From UBA2233 sp002347965 [NCBI: Nitrospirae bacterium UBA2233] (GTDB lineage Bacteria; UBA2233), in the NCBI GenBank assembly GCA_002347965.1, contig DDYN01000013.1:32001-96000 (forward strand): a stretch of DNA of 64,000 bases. Reading direction: 5' to 3'. The notes under the pieces were generated by a model. That model worked only from the letters and a program-made list of their open reading frames with translations, did no database searches and was not told the origin of the DNA. The translations under genes and the position numbers were made by a program. Below, piece after piece: positions 8,543-16,925 of the stretch. How positions within the stretch are numbered: position 1 is the first letter of the stretch; the number at the start of each line of letters is the position of its first letter.

Positions 8543-8962
8543 TTAGCGGCTGGCCCGAATAAAGGCCTCGATACGGGCCTTTAGCTTGTCTGGCTCGATT
8601 ACCCCTTCGATGAAGTCGGCCTTTTTTTGGTCGTGGTCTTTCAAGACAATCGTCGGATACGCGAGGACGAAAAGCGCGTCTTCCCTAGGGATAGGCCTTA
8701 CGGGAAACTTCAGGCCGGCTTCTTTAGCGTAGGCTTTGGCGGCGTCCTCCGAAGCACCCACGGCGTAACCCGCAATTTCCACGCCCTCCATCTTGAAATC
8801 CTTGAGATAATCGGCCATCTTTGCGCATGCAGGGCAACCCACCGAGAAGTAGTACTCTACGACGGCAACCCTGGTGCCGGATACCCCCGATTTCGGAAAG
8901 AAACAAAAAAAACATGCCAACGTGAGAATGGCAAACAATTGCACGTGTGCCGTTCGAAGCAC
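8543..8962 (-). CDS. Exported thioredoxin-like protein
   Basis: 139 residues from a GTG start with a G-rich site (GGGGGG) six bases upstream. An N-terminal hydrophobic signal (about 1-28) precedes a thioredoxin-like domain with EYYFSVGCPACAKM (CPAC redox motif), a cis-Pro segment (LAYPTIVLKDH) and a terminal helix. It probably acts as a periplasmic thiol-disulfide protein. It is four bases from exbD and likely shares its transcript. The exact family (glutaredoxin-like or DsbD-gamma-like) is not clear. Confidence 0.8.
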   Translation of the reverse strand: MLRTAHVQLFAILTLACFFCFFPKSGVSGTRVAVVEYYFSVGCPACAKMADYLKDFKMEGVEIAGYAVGASEDAAKAYAKEAGLKFPVRPIPREDALFVLAYPTIVLKDHDQKKADFIEGVIEPDKLKARIEAFIRASR

Positions 8963-9025
8963 CGATTACCCCCCTATGAATTGGTTATGCTTTGGTTTGC
9001 ACCTTTTTACGTTGCACAAAGAAAT

Positions 9026-10285
9026 TCAAGAAACGCGCGCAACCTTTGGAATCACGCGTACCCTGATGATTCTCTGCAATCCTACCTGCTCCACTACAAA
9101 CACGGCGCTGTCCGTATCCAGACGTTGTTTTTCTTGGGGCATATCCTGGAACGCCTCGAGCAAGTAGCCGGCGAGCGTGCTGGCGCGCTCCTCTGGCAAC
9201 CCTAGCTCAAGCATGCGGTTTAAATCTTTGATCGACAAATCGGCGTCTACCAGGAAAGAGCCATCTGGCAAGCGCCTGACCCTCTCTAAATCTCTGTCGA
9301 ACTCGTCGAAAATCTCCCCCACGATCTCTTCCAGTAGGTCTTCTAACGTGACCAGCCCGACGACCGTCCCGTACTCGTCCACAACGATCGCCATCTGGAG
9401 CTTCTTTACCCGCATCTCGCGCAAGAGCTCGTCGGTGCGCTTGACCTCGGGAACAAAGAACGCCTCTTTCAGAAGCGGAGCAATGCTGGGGTGCTGCCCT
9501 AGGGCCATGGCAAGCATTAGGTCCTTAATGTGCAGGATCCCGACGACGTTGCTGATGTCCTCTTGATAAACGGGAAACCTCGAAAAGCCTGTCTCCTTCG
9601 TCCTGCTAAGGGCATTCTCGACCGGAGCGTCCAGCTCTACGCCCACCATTTTAGCCCTTGGAACCATGACATCCACAACCCGCGTTTCCGAGAGCTCGAG
9701 AACGTTCAAGAGCATCAAGCGCCTTTCCTTTGCAAACGCGCCTACCTTGCCGCCGTAGAGCAGCAAATAACGGATTTCGTCCTCGGAGATCGTCGGCCTA
9801 AGCTCCAACGATACCCCGCCAATCGTCGTGAGCAACATCCTTGAGATTGCCGTGGTACACCAGGCAGCGGGCATAAGAAGCAGGCGGGCAACCTTAAGGA
9901 ATGGGACTAGGGCAAGGCCAATGCGTTCGGCATGGAACAACGCGTAGCTTTTGGGGGTCACCTCGGAAAAAACAAGGATTAGGAAGGTCATCAACACTGT
10001 CGCGTAAACCACGCCTCGCTCCCCGAACGTCTTGATCAACAACGAGGCGGTGAGCGAGGAAGCGAGGATGTTGACGATATTGTTGCCTACCAGAATGAGA
10101 CCGATGACTTCGTCCGGGTGCTTTAGCATGCCAAGAAGCGCTTTAGCGCGAAGGTTGCCGTCTTTGGCGAGCTTATTCAACCGGACACGGTTCATACCCA
10201 CGAGCGCCGTCTCGAGGGCGCTGAAAAGCCCCGAAAAAACAAGGCAAGCCAAGATAGCGATTCCATAAAAGGCCTCATGGGACAA
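9026..10285 (-). CDS. CorC/HlyC family membrane protein (CNNM-type, DUF21-CBS-CorC)
   Basis: 419 residues. Four hydrophobic helices (about 5-150) with ETALVGMNRVRLNKL and ILVGNNIVNI make the DUF21 domain, then a tandem CBS pair (about 195-320; RFPVYQEDISNVVGILHIKDL and AIVVDEYGTVVGLVTLEDLLEEIVGEI in two parts) and a CorC_HlyC domain (about 335-415). Members export Mg2+ or Co2+ or influence Mg homeostasis. The start is TTG at 10285 with AAGGAGG seven bases upstream, overlapping pgeF by 11 bases. Confidence 0.92.
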   Translation of the reverse strand: MSHEAFYGIAILACLVFSGLFSALETALVGMNRVRLNKLAKDGNLRAKALLGMLKHPDEVIGLILVGNNIVNILASSLTASLLIKTFGERGVVYATVLMTFLILVFSEVTPKSYALFHAERIGLALVPFLKVARLLLMPAAWCTTAISRMLLTTIGGVSLELRPTISEDEIRYLLLYGGKVGAFAKERRLMLLNVLELSETRVVDVMVPRAKMVGVELDAPVENALSRTKETGFSRFPVYQEDISNVVGILHIKDLMLAMALGQHPSIAPLLKEAFFVPEVKRTDELLREMRVKKLQMAIVVDEYGTVVGLVTLEDLLEEIVGEIFDEFDRDLERVRRLPDGSFLVDADLSIKDLNRMLELGLPEERASTLAGYLLEAFQDMPQEKQRLDTDSAVFVVEQVGLQRIIRVRVIPKVARVS

Positions 10286-11021
10286 GGCTCAACCTCCTTC
10301 TTTCGACCGGCCCGTGCGAAACCTTGACAATAAAGCTTGCATTTTCCAGCCCGCTTAAGCCATCCCGGCGGAACGAGGCGAAGGGAACGTGAAGGCGCCC
10401 TGTACAAAGCCTTAGGGTATCTATCTGAACGCTCGGAACACCCGCGCGCTCGAGCAGCAGGCGGCTTGCCATGCCAAGGTCTAGGTATATTTTGGCGTTT
10501 CGTTTTTCAAGGCAGCCAGAAAGCCCCTTTTCGTGGAATACCGAGGCCACGTCTTGTTTGATTTCATAACAACATGGCCCGATGTGCGGACCAATCGCAA
10601 CAACGAGCCGCCTCGGCGGAATCCCTAGGTCTCTTTCGAAACGCTCTACGAGCCGGCCTTGAATATCGAGGGCCGTTCCTTTCCATCCGGCATGAACGCA
10701 AGCTACCGCGTGCGAGACCGGGTCAAAGGCAAGCAGCGGGACACAATCCGCGGTACGGACAACAAGCACTACTCCTGGAAGGTTCGTAATCAGCCCATCC
10801 GTCCGGGGAACCCGAACTTGACTCTCTTTGCCCGCCAGCATCGCTCGCGTCACAACCTGGATGGTATCGCCGTGGACCTGCTCCATCCATACAAGCTTTC
10901 TGGCCCTATGCCATAAAACGCCTGGGTTTGGCAAAAAGGCTTGCTTACCGAGAAACCCGTGGATATTACCCCTGAATGCCGCCAAACGCCCGGAGAGATA
11001 CCAAAGGGGGGGTCGGTTCAC
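10275..11021 (-). CDS. pgeF: Purine nucleoside phosphorylase / peptidoglycan editing factor, YfiH family
   Basis: 248 residues, the family's usual size. Motifs are MEQVHGD, RTADCVPLLAFD, CVHAGWKGT, IGPHIGPCCYEI and the terminal FASFRRDG; the zinc ligands His (QVHG), Cys (TADC) and His (HAGWKG) are all present. The family cleaves purine nucleosides and, in E. coli, edits cytoplasmic UDP-MurNAc-Ser errors. The GTG start overlaps the rluD stop as GTGA, so the two genes are translationally coupled. Confidence 0.92.
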   Translation of the reverse strand: MNRPPLWYLSGRLAAFRGNIHGFLGKQAFLPNPGVLWHRARKLVWMEQVHGDTIQVVTRAMLAGKESQVRVPRTDGLITNLPGVVLVVRTADCVPLLAFDPVSHAVACVHAGWKGTALDIQGRLVERFERDLGIPPRRLVVAIGPHIGPCCYEIKQDVASVFHEKGLSGCLEKRNAKIYLDLGMASRLLLERAGVPSVQIDTLRLCTGRLHVPFASFRRDGLSGLENASFIVKVSHGPVERRRLSLVP

Positions 11022-12019
11022 CTTACCCCTCCTCGATCCTCCGCAAGAAGCCCTAAAAGCAAAGAAAACCCGAACGGTAACGGGGCTTCCACCTCAATCT
11101 CGGCCTCCGTGACCGGATGCCGAAAGGCAAGCTGCCGAGCATGGAGAAGCTGCCCCTCAATCGCCTGGAAGGCCTCCTTGAGGGCGTTTGGCAACCTCTT
11201 CGGCAAAGCGGCCGTCTTTGGACCGTAGAGCCTGTCGCCCACAATCGGATGGCCGATTGCGGCCGTTTGCACCCTAAGCTGATGGGTACGCCCTGTACGA
11301 GGCCGTAGCAAAACGAGGCTCACGAAATCAAAGCTTTCAATCAGGCTGTAGGCAGTGAAGGCCAGCCGGCCCTTCCCCCTCCCAGGCCTAGTCGTGAAAC
11401 GCGTGCCCACTTTTTGCGACCTTGAAAGCATGTTGGCCATCTCGCCCGTCTGGCTGCTCGGCTCTCCCCAGATGAGCGCAACATACTCCTTTTTCACGGT
11501 TCGTGACGCAAACTGCCTCGATAGGCAAACATGTGCTTCAAGCGTCTTGGCGACCACGAGCGCCCCGGAGGTATCCTTGTCTAAGCGGTGGACAATGCCA
11601 GGCCTCGTAGGTTCGCCCACGCGAGCGAGAGAGGGGTACATGTCGCTTAAAAAATCCACAAGAGTGCGTACGGGTCTTCCGGCTCCAGGGTGGACGACGA
11701 GCCCCTTAGGCTTGTTGAGGACAAGCACGTGCTCATCCTCGTACAGGACGGCAAAATGGGGCACCATAGGGGCGGCCGAAGGCTTGGGCTCTTCCGGCCA
11801 AGGAAGGATATGGAGCTGCTGCCCGGGCTCCACCCTTTGCGCGGGTTTGGACGCAAGCTTCCCCGCCACCTTCACCAGCCCCTTGGCGATGGCGCGCTGA
11901 ACACTCGCCCTGGAAACAAAAGCCCCTGTTTCGGCGAGCACGGCATCTAGCCGACCTGGCCTGGCGGCCACGAGAACAACCCCAAGCACCGTCGGGTTCG
12001 TATCGGGGATTGCTCCCAT
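11018..12019 (-). CDS. rluD: Ribosomal large subunit pseudouridine synthase, RluD/RluA family
   Basis: 333 residues; converts uridines in 23S rRNA to pseudouridine. An N-terminal S4-like RNA-binding domain (about 25-80) precedes the catalytic domain with the active-site Asp in VHRLDKDTSGALVVAK (about 150), LRPRTGRTHQLRVQ and GDRLYG. Length and domain order fit RluD. ATG at 12019 has AAGGA upstream. The gene lies 10 bases after ribF and overlaps pgeF. Confidence 0.93.
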   Translation of the reverse strand: MGAIPDTNPTVLGVVLVAARPGRLDAVLAETGAFVSRASVQRAIAKGLVKVAGKLASKPAQRVEPGQQLHILPWPEEPKPSAAPMVPHFAVLYEDEHVLVLNKPKGLVVHPGAGRPVRTLVDFLSDMYPSLARVGEPTRPGIVHRLDKDTSGALVVAKTLEAHVCLSRQFASRTVKKEYVALIWGEPSSQTGEMANMLSRSQKVGTRFTTRPGRGKGRLAFTAYSLIESFDFVSLVLLRPRTGRTHQLRVQTAAIGHPIVGDRLYGPKTAALPKRLPNALKEAFQAIEGQLLHARQLAFRHPVTEAEIEVEAPLPFGFSLLLGLLAEDRGGVR

Positions 12020-12029
12020 CGGCCCATCC

Positions 12030-12977
12030 TTACGAAGAAACTCCGAAATCCGCCCCTAGGACGGCCGAAGCCTCTTTGATGTCTCGCTGAATCTGCTCGG
12101 CAAGAGCCGTGGGGGAATGAAACAGCTTTTGACCCCTTAAGAATTTAAGGAACTCGAAAGGCATCTGCCGCCCGTATAAATCGCCTTCGAACCCGATAAG
12201 GTGGACTTCCAAGCTCAGACGCTCGTCGCCAAAGGTAGGTTTTTGCCCAATGTTCGCCACAGCCCTGTATACCTTGCCTTCCACGCGGGCAAACCCAGCA
12301 TAAACCCCAAGCATAGGGGTATATTTCTTTGGGTCGAGGACAAGGTTTGCCGTAGGACATCCAAGGAGCCTCCCCCTGCCCTCCCCACGCTCGACGACTC
12401 CATGTATACCGTAAGGCCTGCCCAAAATCTTCGCCGCCTTCTCGGCTTCACCCTTCGATAAGAGCTCCTTGACCCAAGAAGAGCTGATCGGCCGCCCAAA
12501 ATTACAGACCATTTCCGGGGTATACACGCGAAACCCATGCAAAGCGCCCATTCTCTCGAGCATGTGGATGTTTCCGCGCCGCCCACGGCCAAAGCAGAAG
12601 TCTTTCCCGACAACAAGCCACTTGGTCTTGAGGGCACCGACGAGGACACGCTCGACGAACGCCTCGGCTGAGACTTGGGCAAATTCCATTCCAAATGTCT
12701 GGAGCCAAACCTTTGGAATGCCGAGAGAGGCCAACAGCTCTAGCTTTTCAGGAAGGGGCGTAAGATAACGGTGGCCTGCTTTTGGGTTGAACACCTCCCT
12801 TGGGTGAGGATAAAGCGTATAGACTCCAAACGGGCACGAGGCGGCCAATTCTTTGACCTTCGCGATCACCGCGAGGTGGCCGAGATGGACGCCGTCAAAG
12901 TTTCCGATGGCCACCACGTGCCCGTCTGATTCGGGAGAAAGCCCTTCAATGTCGGCAGGAAGGGTAAGCACCTCCAT
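12030..12977 (-). CDS. ribF: Bifunctional riboflavin kinase / FAD synthetase
   Basis: 315 residues; makes FMN then FAD from riboflavin. The N-terminal nucleotidyltransferase half has IGNFDGVHLGH (about 27-37) and LVVGKDFCFGRGRRG; the C-terminal kinase half has GCPTANL and GVYAGFARVEGKVYRAVANIG in two adjoining strands. I chose ATG 12977, which gives the usual length; the frame is open to a TTG at 13028. A small reading frame ends five bases upstream of this start, suggesting coupling. Confidence 0.93.
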   Translation of the reverse strand: MEVLTLPADIEGLSPESDGHVVAIGNFDGVHLGHLAVIAKVKELAASCPFGVYTLYPHPREVFNPKAGHRYLTPLPEKLELLASLGIPKVWLQTFGMEFAQVSAEAFVERVLVGALKTKWLVVGKDFCFGRGRRGNIHMLERMGALHGFRVYTPEMVCNFGRPISSSWVKELLSKGEAEKAAKILGRPYGIHGVVERGEGRGRLLGCPTANLVLDPKKYTPMLGVYAGFARVEGKVYRAVANIGQKPTFGDERLSLEVHLIGFEGDLYGRQMPFEFLKFLRGQKLFHSPTALAEQIQRDIKEASAVLGADFGVSS

Positions 12978-12981
12978 TCCT

Positions 12982-13173
12982 TCAGGCGCCCTTAACCCGC
13001 CTGGTATCCTCGTCCCTCCCCACGACAAAAATGTAGGCCAAACCCTTGATCGCGAACGAACCGTCGGGGGCGGGATGGACGTGTTGTTCGGGTGCTGCCT
13101 CCCGGACCATCATACCCTGAACGTCGGTTTGGTTGCCAAAAAACAGCCAAAGCTGCCGAGCCCGATCGCGCAA
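12982..13173 (-). CDS. Possible small gene upstream of ribF
   Basis: 63 residues from a TTG start with GGGG five bases upstream, ending five bases before the ribF ATG. The close spacing and protein-like composition (VREAAPEQHVHPAP, IKGLAYIFVVG) hint that it is translated. It could also be the second part of a longer gene broken by a frameshift, because another open stretch in a different frame (13184-13411) stops only 11 bases before this start. No family recognised. Confidence 0.35.
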   Translation of the reverse strand: MRDRARQLWLFFGNQTDVQGMMVREAAPEQHVHPAPDGSFAIKGLAYIFVVGRDEDTRRVKGA

Positions 13174-13183
13174 TGCCGCCCCA

Positions 13184-13411
13184 TTACTCCACCGTTACAT
13201 CTTCTTCGAGCAAAGCGTATATCGTGGCCTTTCCTTCTCTACCTACAGGCATGACAGGCGTTAGCAGCCCCACCCTTCCTACGAACACGGATACGATTAT
13301 TATACCCCTTGCTGAAGGATGGAGCCACCGCGAGATCCAGAGCGAAAACCGGGCACTACCAAACGCCGAACCCTTCCGGAAGGAGGCCAGGTTATCGGAA
13401 AACATGCTCAA
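13184..13411 (-). other. Possible small reading frame, perhaps the 5' part of a frameshifted gene
   Basis: Up to 75 residues. Only the last 35 or so (FVGRVGLLTPVMPVGREG then KATIYALLEEDVTVE) look like protein; the upstream part is Arg/Ser-rich and may be non-coding. It stops next to the start of the small frame at 12982-13173 in another phase, so the pair may be one disrupted gene. The remaining stretch 13300-13609 holds no gene I can support. Confidence 0.3.
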
Positions 13412-13609
13412 CCCAAACGAAAAAACAACGAGCCTTGATGGGTGGGACGGAAAATGGGTAAGCTTGAAGTAAGCAGAAATACCTGCATTCCTTATCCAGA
13501 CGAGCGTTCAAGGAGGTCCAAGGTTTAACGCGGAAATATGTTTCTCGTTTCTTAGAAACTCTGTTTCTGTACGAGAATCCGCATGCTTTCCTCATGTTTA
13601 AACGTTAGG

Positions 13610-14791
13610 ATGTCAACATTGAAGACGCTCTACGGCTACATAGCACGAAAAATTGTCCTTACGTTCATCGTTTTTTTCGCTATACTGACGCTGTGTATCC
13701 TGTCGGGTTACGCCATCCGCATTACCGAGCTCGTCGTCGAAAACGGGTTTTCTCTCGCTTCCGTGCTGAAGATGCTCGCCTTTCTTGTCCCTACATTCCT
13801 TGCCCTAAGCATGCCAATCGCGCTTTTGATGAGCACGGCCTACGCGTTCATGGATTTCAAGATGACCAAAGAAGCCTACGCCATGGCATCGCACGGCGTT
13901 TCACCAAAAAGGCTCTACATCCCGGTCGGCATCCTCGGAATTCTCGGAATTCTCGCATGCACGTGGACCAACGGCTGGCTGATGCCCTTAAGCCAGCTTC
14001 GCATGGAGCATTATGCGTTTTCGTTGGCGTCTCAAAAGGTTACGGTCGGCATCAAAGAGGCGACTTTCATTAAACTCTTCCCCAATTTTACCGCCTACAT
14101 CACTCGGCTCTCCCCCGCAAGGGAGCGCTTTGAGGGCGTGTACATTCATTCTGTCCAGCAGGGCAAGCCCTTCCACATTTTCGCCAAACAAGGGGTCATT
14201 CTTTCTAACCCCAGAAAGGCAACGCTTACGCTTAGGCTGCTCGATGGAACAATCCAGTACGCCTACGGGGGAAGCATCAGGCAGGAAGGGTCGCGCTTCG
14301 GCATACAAGACATCGACCTCAAGGCACTCGCCTCGCTCAAGTCGCCTTTGGCCAGCAAGACCGACAAGCGTACGGCTACGATAACCGAGCTCCTTTGGCC
14401 GGCATCTATGGATTCCAAGGACGGGGAGCTGGCTGTTAGGGTCGAGCTGAACAAACGCTTGGCTATGTCGCTTTCTCCTTTACTCGTAGCACTGTTTGGG
14501 GCCTATTTGGGGCTCCTCCAACCCCCTAGGCCGAGATGGGTTAGCCTGATTTTCGCAAGCCTCGTTGTCTTGTTCAACTATATGGGGCTTATGCTCGGAG
14601 AGTCCCTAGCCTTGCGACAGGTTTTGCCCGCATGGGTAGCGCTCGAAATGGTAAATGGTCTTTTGTTTTTAGGATGGCTCACGGGCCTTCTTCGTAATGA
14701 AGGCCATTTTCTTCGAATCGAACCCTTCTGGAACGAGCCGGGCTCTAGGTTTCGCAGGCCATCGTTGAAAGCTCGGGAGAACAGCGCATGA
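13610..14791 (+). CDS. lptF: LPS export ABC transporter permease LptF
   Basis: 393 residues from ATG 13610 (an in-frame ATG at 13583 is possible; neither has a strong binding site). LptF and LptG form the inner-membrane core that extracts lipopolysaccharide and passes it to LptC/A. Three N-terminal helices (about 10-115), a periplasmic beta-jellyroll domain (about 125-265) and three C-terminal helices match the YjgP/YjgQ family. The motif GYIARKIVLTF at the start, the Met/Pro-rich LALSMPIALLM and a C-terminal ELNKRLAMSLSPLLVALFG are typical. It overlaps lptG by four bases. Confidence 0.92.
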   Translation: MSTLKTLYGYIARKIVLTFIVFFAILTLCILSGYAIRITELVVENGFSLASVLKMLAFLVPTFLALSMPIALLMSTAYAFMDFKMTKEAYAMASHGVSPKRLYIPVGILGILGILACTWTNGWLMPLSQLRMEHYAFSLASQKVTVGIKEATFIKLFPNFTAYITRLSPARERFEGVYIHSVQQGKPFHIFAKQGVILSNPRKATLTLRLLDGTIQYAYGGSIRQEGSRFGIQDIDLKALASLKSPLASKTDKRTATITELLWPASMDSKDGELAVRVELNKRLAMSLSPLLVALFGAYLGLLQPPRPRWVSLIFASLVVLFNYMGLMLGESLALRQVLPAWVALEMVNGLLFLGWLTGLLRNEGHFLRIEPFWNEPGSRFRRPSLKARENSA

Positions 14792-15861
14792 GGGTCGTTG
14801 ATCGCTACTTCTTCAAGGAGTACCTGAAGCTTCTTGTCGTCACCGAGCTCGCAAGCATAAGCATCTACCTGCTTGTCGATGCGCTCTCCAGGGTCGGGAA
14901 TTTCCAGGGCATTCAGGGTGGGGGCATGCTGGCGTTGGAGTACTTTCTGTACAAACTTCCTCTAATGGCCTCGCAAACCCTCCCCTTGAGCTCTCTTTTG
15001 GCCGCCCTTGGCGTTTCAGGCCAGTTGGTTCGTCATAATGAGATTCTGGCCCTCGAGACGGCTGGCGTATCCCCGAGGCGGCTCCTGATTCCTTTCTTAA
15101 TGGGAGGCCTGCTTATGACGCTCGCGTTGTTTGTCCTCTCGGAAGCGTTCATCCCCATTAGCTACGGCAAAGCAGGCCTCCTAAAGCAAGAGCTCAAGGT
15201 CAAGAAAGGAAAGACCATGCTGAAGGAAGGTTTTGTGTTCAAGCCCTCCAAGGACTCCTTCTGCTTTGCCAACTTGTTTGACGTAAGGCAGGCAATTCTT
15301 TATGGTGTTACACTGGTTAAGCTCGATAAAGACTTTAACCTAAAACAACGCATCGACGTCGAACGCGTACTGTACACTAAACAAGGCTGGATTGCCAAGA
15401 ATGCCGTGCGGACTGCTTTCGAGGCTGCAGCGCTCTTCGGCAAAAAAGAAATATTGCCAAAGATGGCGCTTCCGATCCCTTTCGAGCCTAGAGAGCTAAC
15501 CGACCAAAGCTTAGAACCCGAAGAGATGAACGTGCTTCGGTTAAAACGGTACATTCAAGACCAGCGGCAGCTTGGGAGAGACCCTACAAGCTTGGAGATG
15601 GATTTTCATCTAAGGTTGGCATTGCCCCTGGCCTGCCCTATCCTCATCCTTGTCGCCTTTCCAGTAGCGACGCGGTCCGCTAGGCCCTCCTTTGCGGGAA
15701 CGCTCGCCTTTAGCCTTCCTTTGGGGTTCGGGTACTGGTTGCTAACATCGTTCGCCAGCTCTATGGGCCAAGCACGCCTCCTACCCATGGGCCTTGCTGC
15801 TTGGATTAGCAACCTCTTGTTCTTGGGGGCCGGGCTGGCGCTGCTCTTAAGGCGCACATAG
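14788..15861 (+). CDS. lptG: LPS export ABC transporter permease LptG
   Basis: 357 residues; same fold as LptF, with helices near 10-35, 50-90, 95-120 and three at the C-terminus around a periplasmic domain. RYFFKEYLKL at the start and the segment EILALETAGVSPRRLLIPFL are characteristic (the conserved coupling-helix region that touches the ATPase LptB). The ATG start overlaps the lptF stop as ATGA, so both are made together. Ends with FLGAGLALLLRR. Confidence 0.92.
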   Translation: MRVVDRYFFKEYLKLLVVTELASISIYLLVDALSRVGNFQGIQGGGMLALEYFLYKLPLMASQTLPLSSLLAALGVSGQLVRHNEILALETAGVSPRRLLIPFLMGGLLMTLALFVLSEAFIPISYGKAGLLKQELKVKKGKTMLKEGFVFKPSKDSFCFANLFDVRQAILYGVTLVKLDKDFNLKQRIDVERVLYTKQGWIAKNAVRTAFEAAALFGKKEILPKMALPIPFEPRELTDQSLEPEEMNVLRLKRYIQDQRQLGRDPTSLEMDFHLRLALPLACPILILVAFPVATRSARPSFAGTLAFSLPLGFGYWLLTSFASSMGQARLLPMGLAAWISNLLFLGAGLALLLRRT

Positions 15862-15890
15862 TCGCCCCAAAACACTGTAGGAGGGAAGAG

Positions 15891-16925
15891 ATGAATTTTC
15901 GTGTGTTCGTTTCCAGACCAATCCCAAAGGCATGGCTCGAGCCGCTTGTTACATCGCCAAAAATCGACTTAAGTATCCATGAAAGCACCGAAGTCCTTTC
16001 TCAAGAGGCGTGGGGGCTGGCTCTCGAGGAAGTAGACGGGGTGCTCTGCTTCGTGAACGATCGTTTGAGCCGTGCGCTACTTCAGAAAGCAGCAAAGCGC
16101 CTTAGAGTGGTTTCAAACTTTGGCGTAGGGTTTGACAACATTGACCTCGAAGCGGCAAACGAGCTTGGAATCGCCGTTACCACAACACCCAATGTACTTT
16201 CGGAGGCCACGGCGGAAATGGCCTGGGCGCTGTTGTTTGCCGTCGCCAGGCGTACCCTGGAAGGGGACAGCCTCGTTCGTTCGGGAAAGTTCCAGGGGTT
16301 CGACCCTACGCTTCTTTTAGGAATGGAAATTGCCCACAAAACCCTTGGGCTTGTCGGGGCAGGAAAAATCGCAACCCGAATGGCTACGATCGCAAATGGG
16401 TTTTCGCTGAAGCTCTTATACTGCGCAACCAGACGTAGCGCCGTCTTAGAAGAAGGACTCGATGCAACGCGCCTAAGCCTAGAAGAGACGCTTAAAAGCG
16501 CAGACTTTCTTTCTTTGCACGTTCCGCTCACGGGTGCAACCCGGCATCTGATCGATGCCAAGGCACTGGCCCTGATGCAGCCGCACGCCATCCTCATCAA
16601 CACCTCCAGGGGCGAGGTAGTCGACGAACAGGCCCTAATCGAGGCGCTCAAAGCAAAAAAAATCGCCGGGGCAGGCCTAGACGTCTACGAGCACGAGCCT
16701 TTCGTCCCCGAGGCGCTAAAAAACCTAAAAAACGTCGTCCTTACGCCCCACATAGGCTCCGCCACTTTCGAGGCGCGCAGGCGTATGGGACTTCTGGCAA
16801 GCCAAAACATTCTAGACGTCCTTCACGGAGAGATTCCGGCATCCTGCGTGAACCATGCCGCGCTCTCGCTTAGGCTTACGTCCCTTGCTGCCAGTCGGCC
16901 AAGTAGCGCTGCTGGGCCTGGGTAA
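15891..16925 (+). CDS. D-2-hydroxyacid dehydrogenase (glyoxylate reductase-like)
   Basis: 344 residues; NAD(P)-dependent reduction of a 2-keto acid such as glyoxylate or hydroxypyruvate. Seen are NFGVGFDNIDL, the Rossmann loop LGLVGAGKIATRMA (about 150), TSRGEVVDEQAL (catalytic Arg) and the catalytic His in LTPHIGSAT. The N-terminal VSRPIPKAWLEPL resembles glyoxylate reductases more than SerA, and no ACT domain is present. AGGAGGG precedes the ATG. The last 50 bases overlap, tail to tail, with ahcY on the other strand; the unusual Ser/Ala/Pro-rich C-terminus (after residue 320) may be an extension beyond the normal fold. Confidence 0.88.
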   Translation: MNFRVFVSRPIPKAWLEPLVTSPKIDLSIHESTEVLSQEAWGLALEEVDGVLCFVNDRLSRALLQKAAKRLRVVSNFGVGFDNIDLEAANELGIAVTTTPNVLSEATAEMAWALLFAVARRTLEGDSLVRSGKFQGFDPTLLLGMEIAHKTLGLVGAGKIATRMATIANGFSLKLLYCATRRSAVLEEGLDATRLSLEETLKSADFLSLHVPLTGATRHLIDAKALALMQPHAILINTSRGEVVDEQALIEALKAKKIAGAGLDVYEHEPFVPEALKNLKNVVLTPHIGSATFEARRRMGLLASQNILDVLHGEIPASCVNHAALSLRLTSLAASRPSSAAGPG

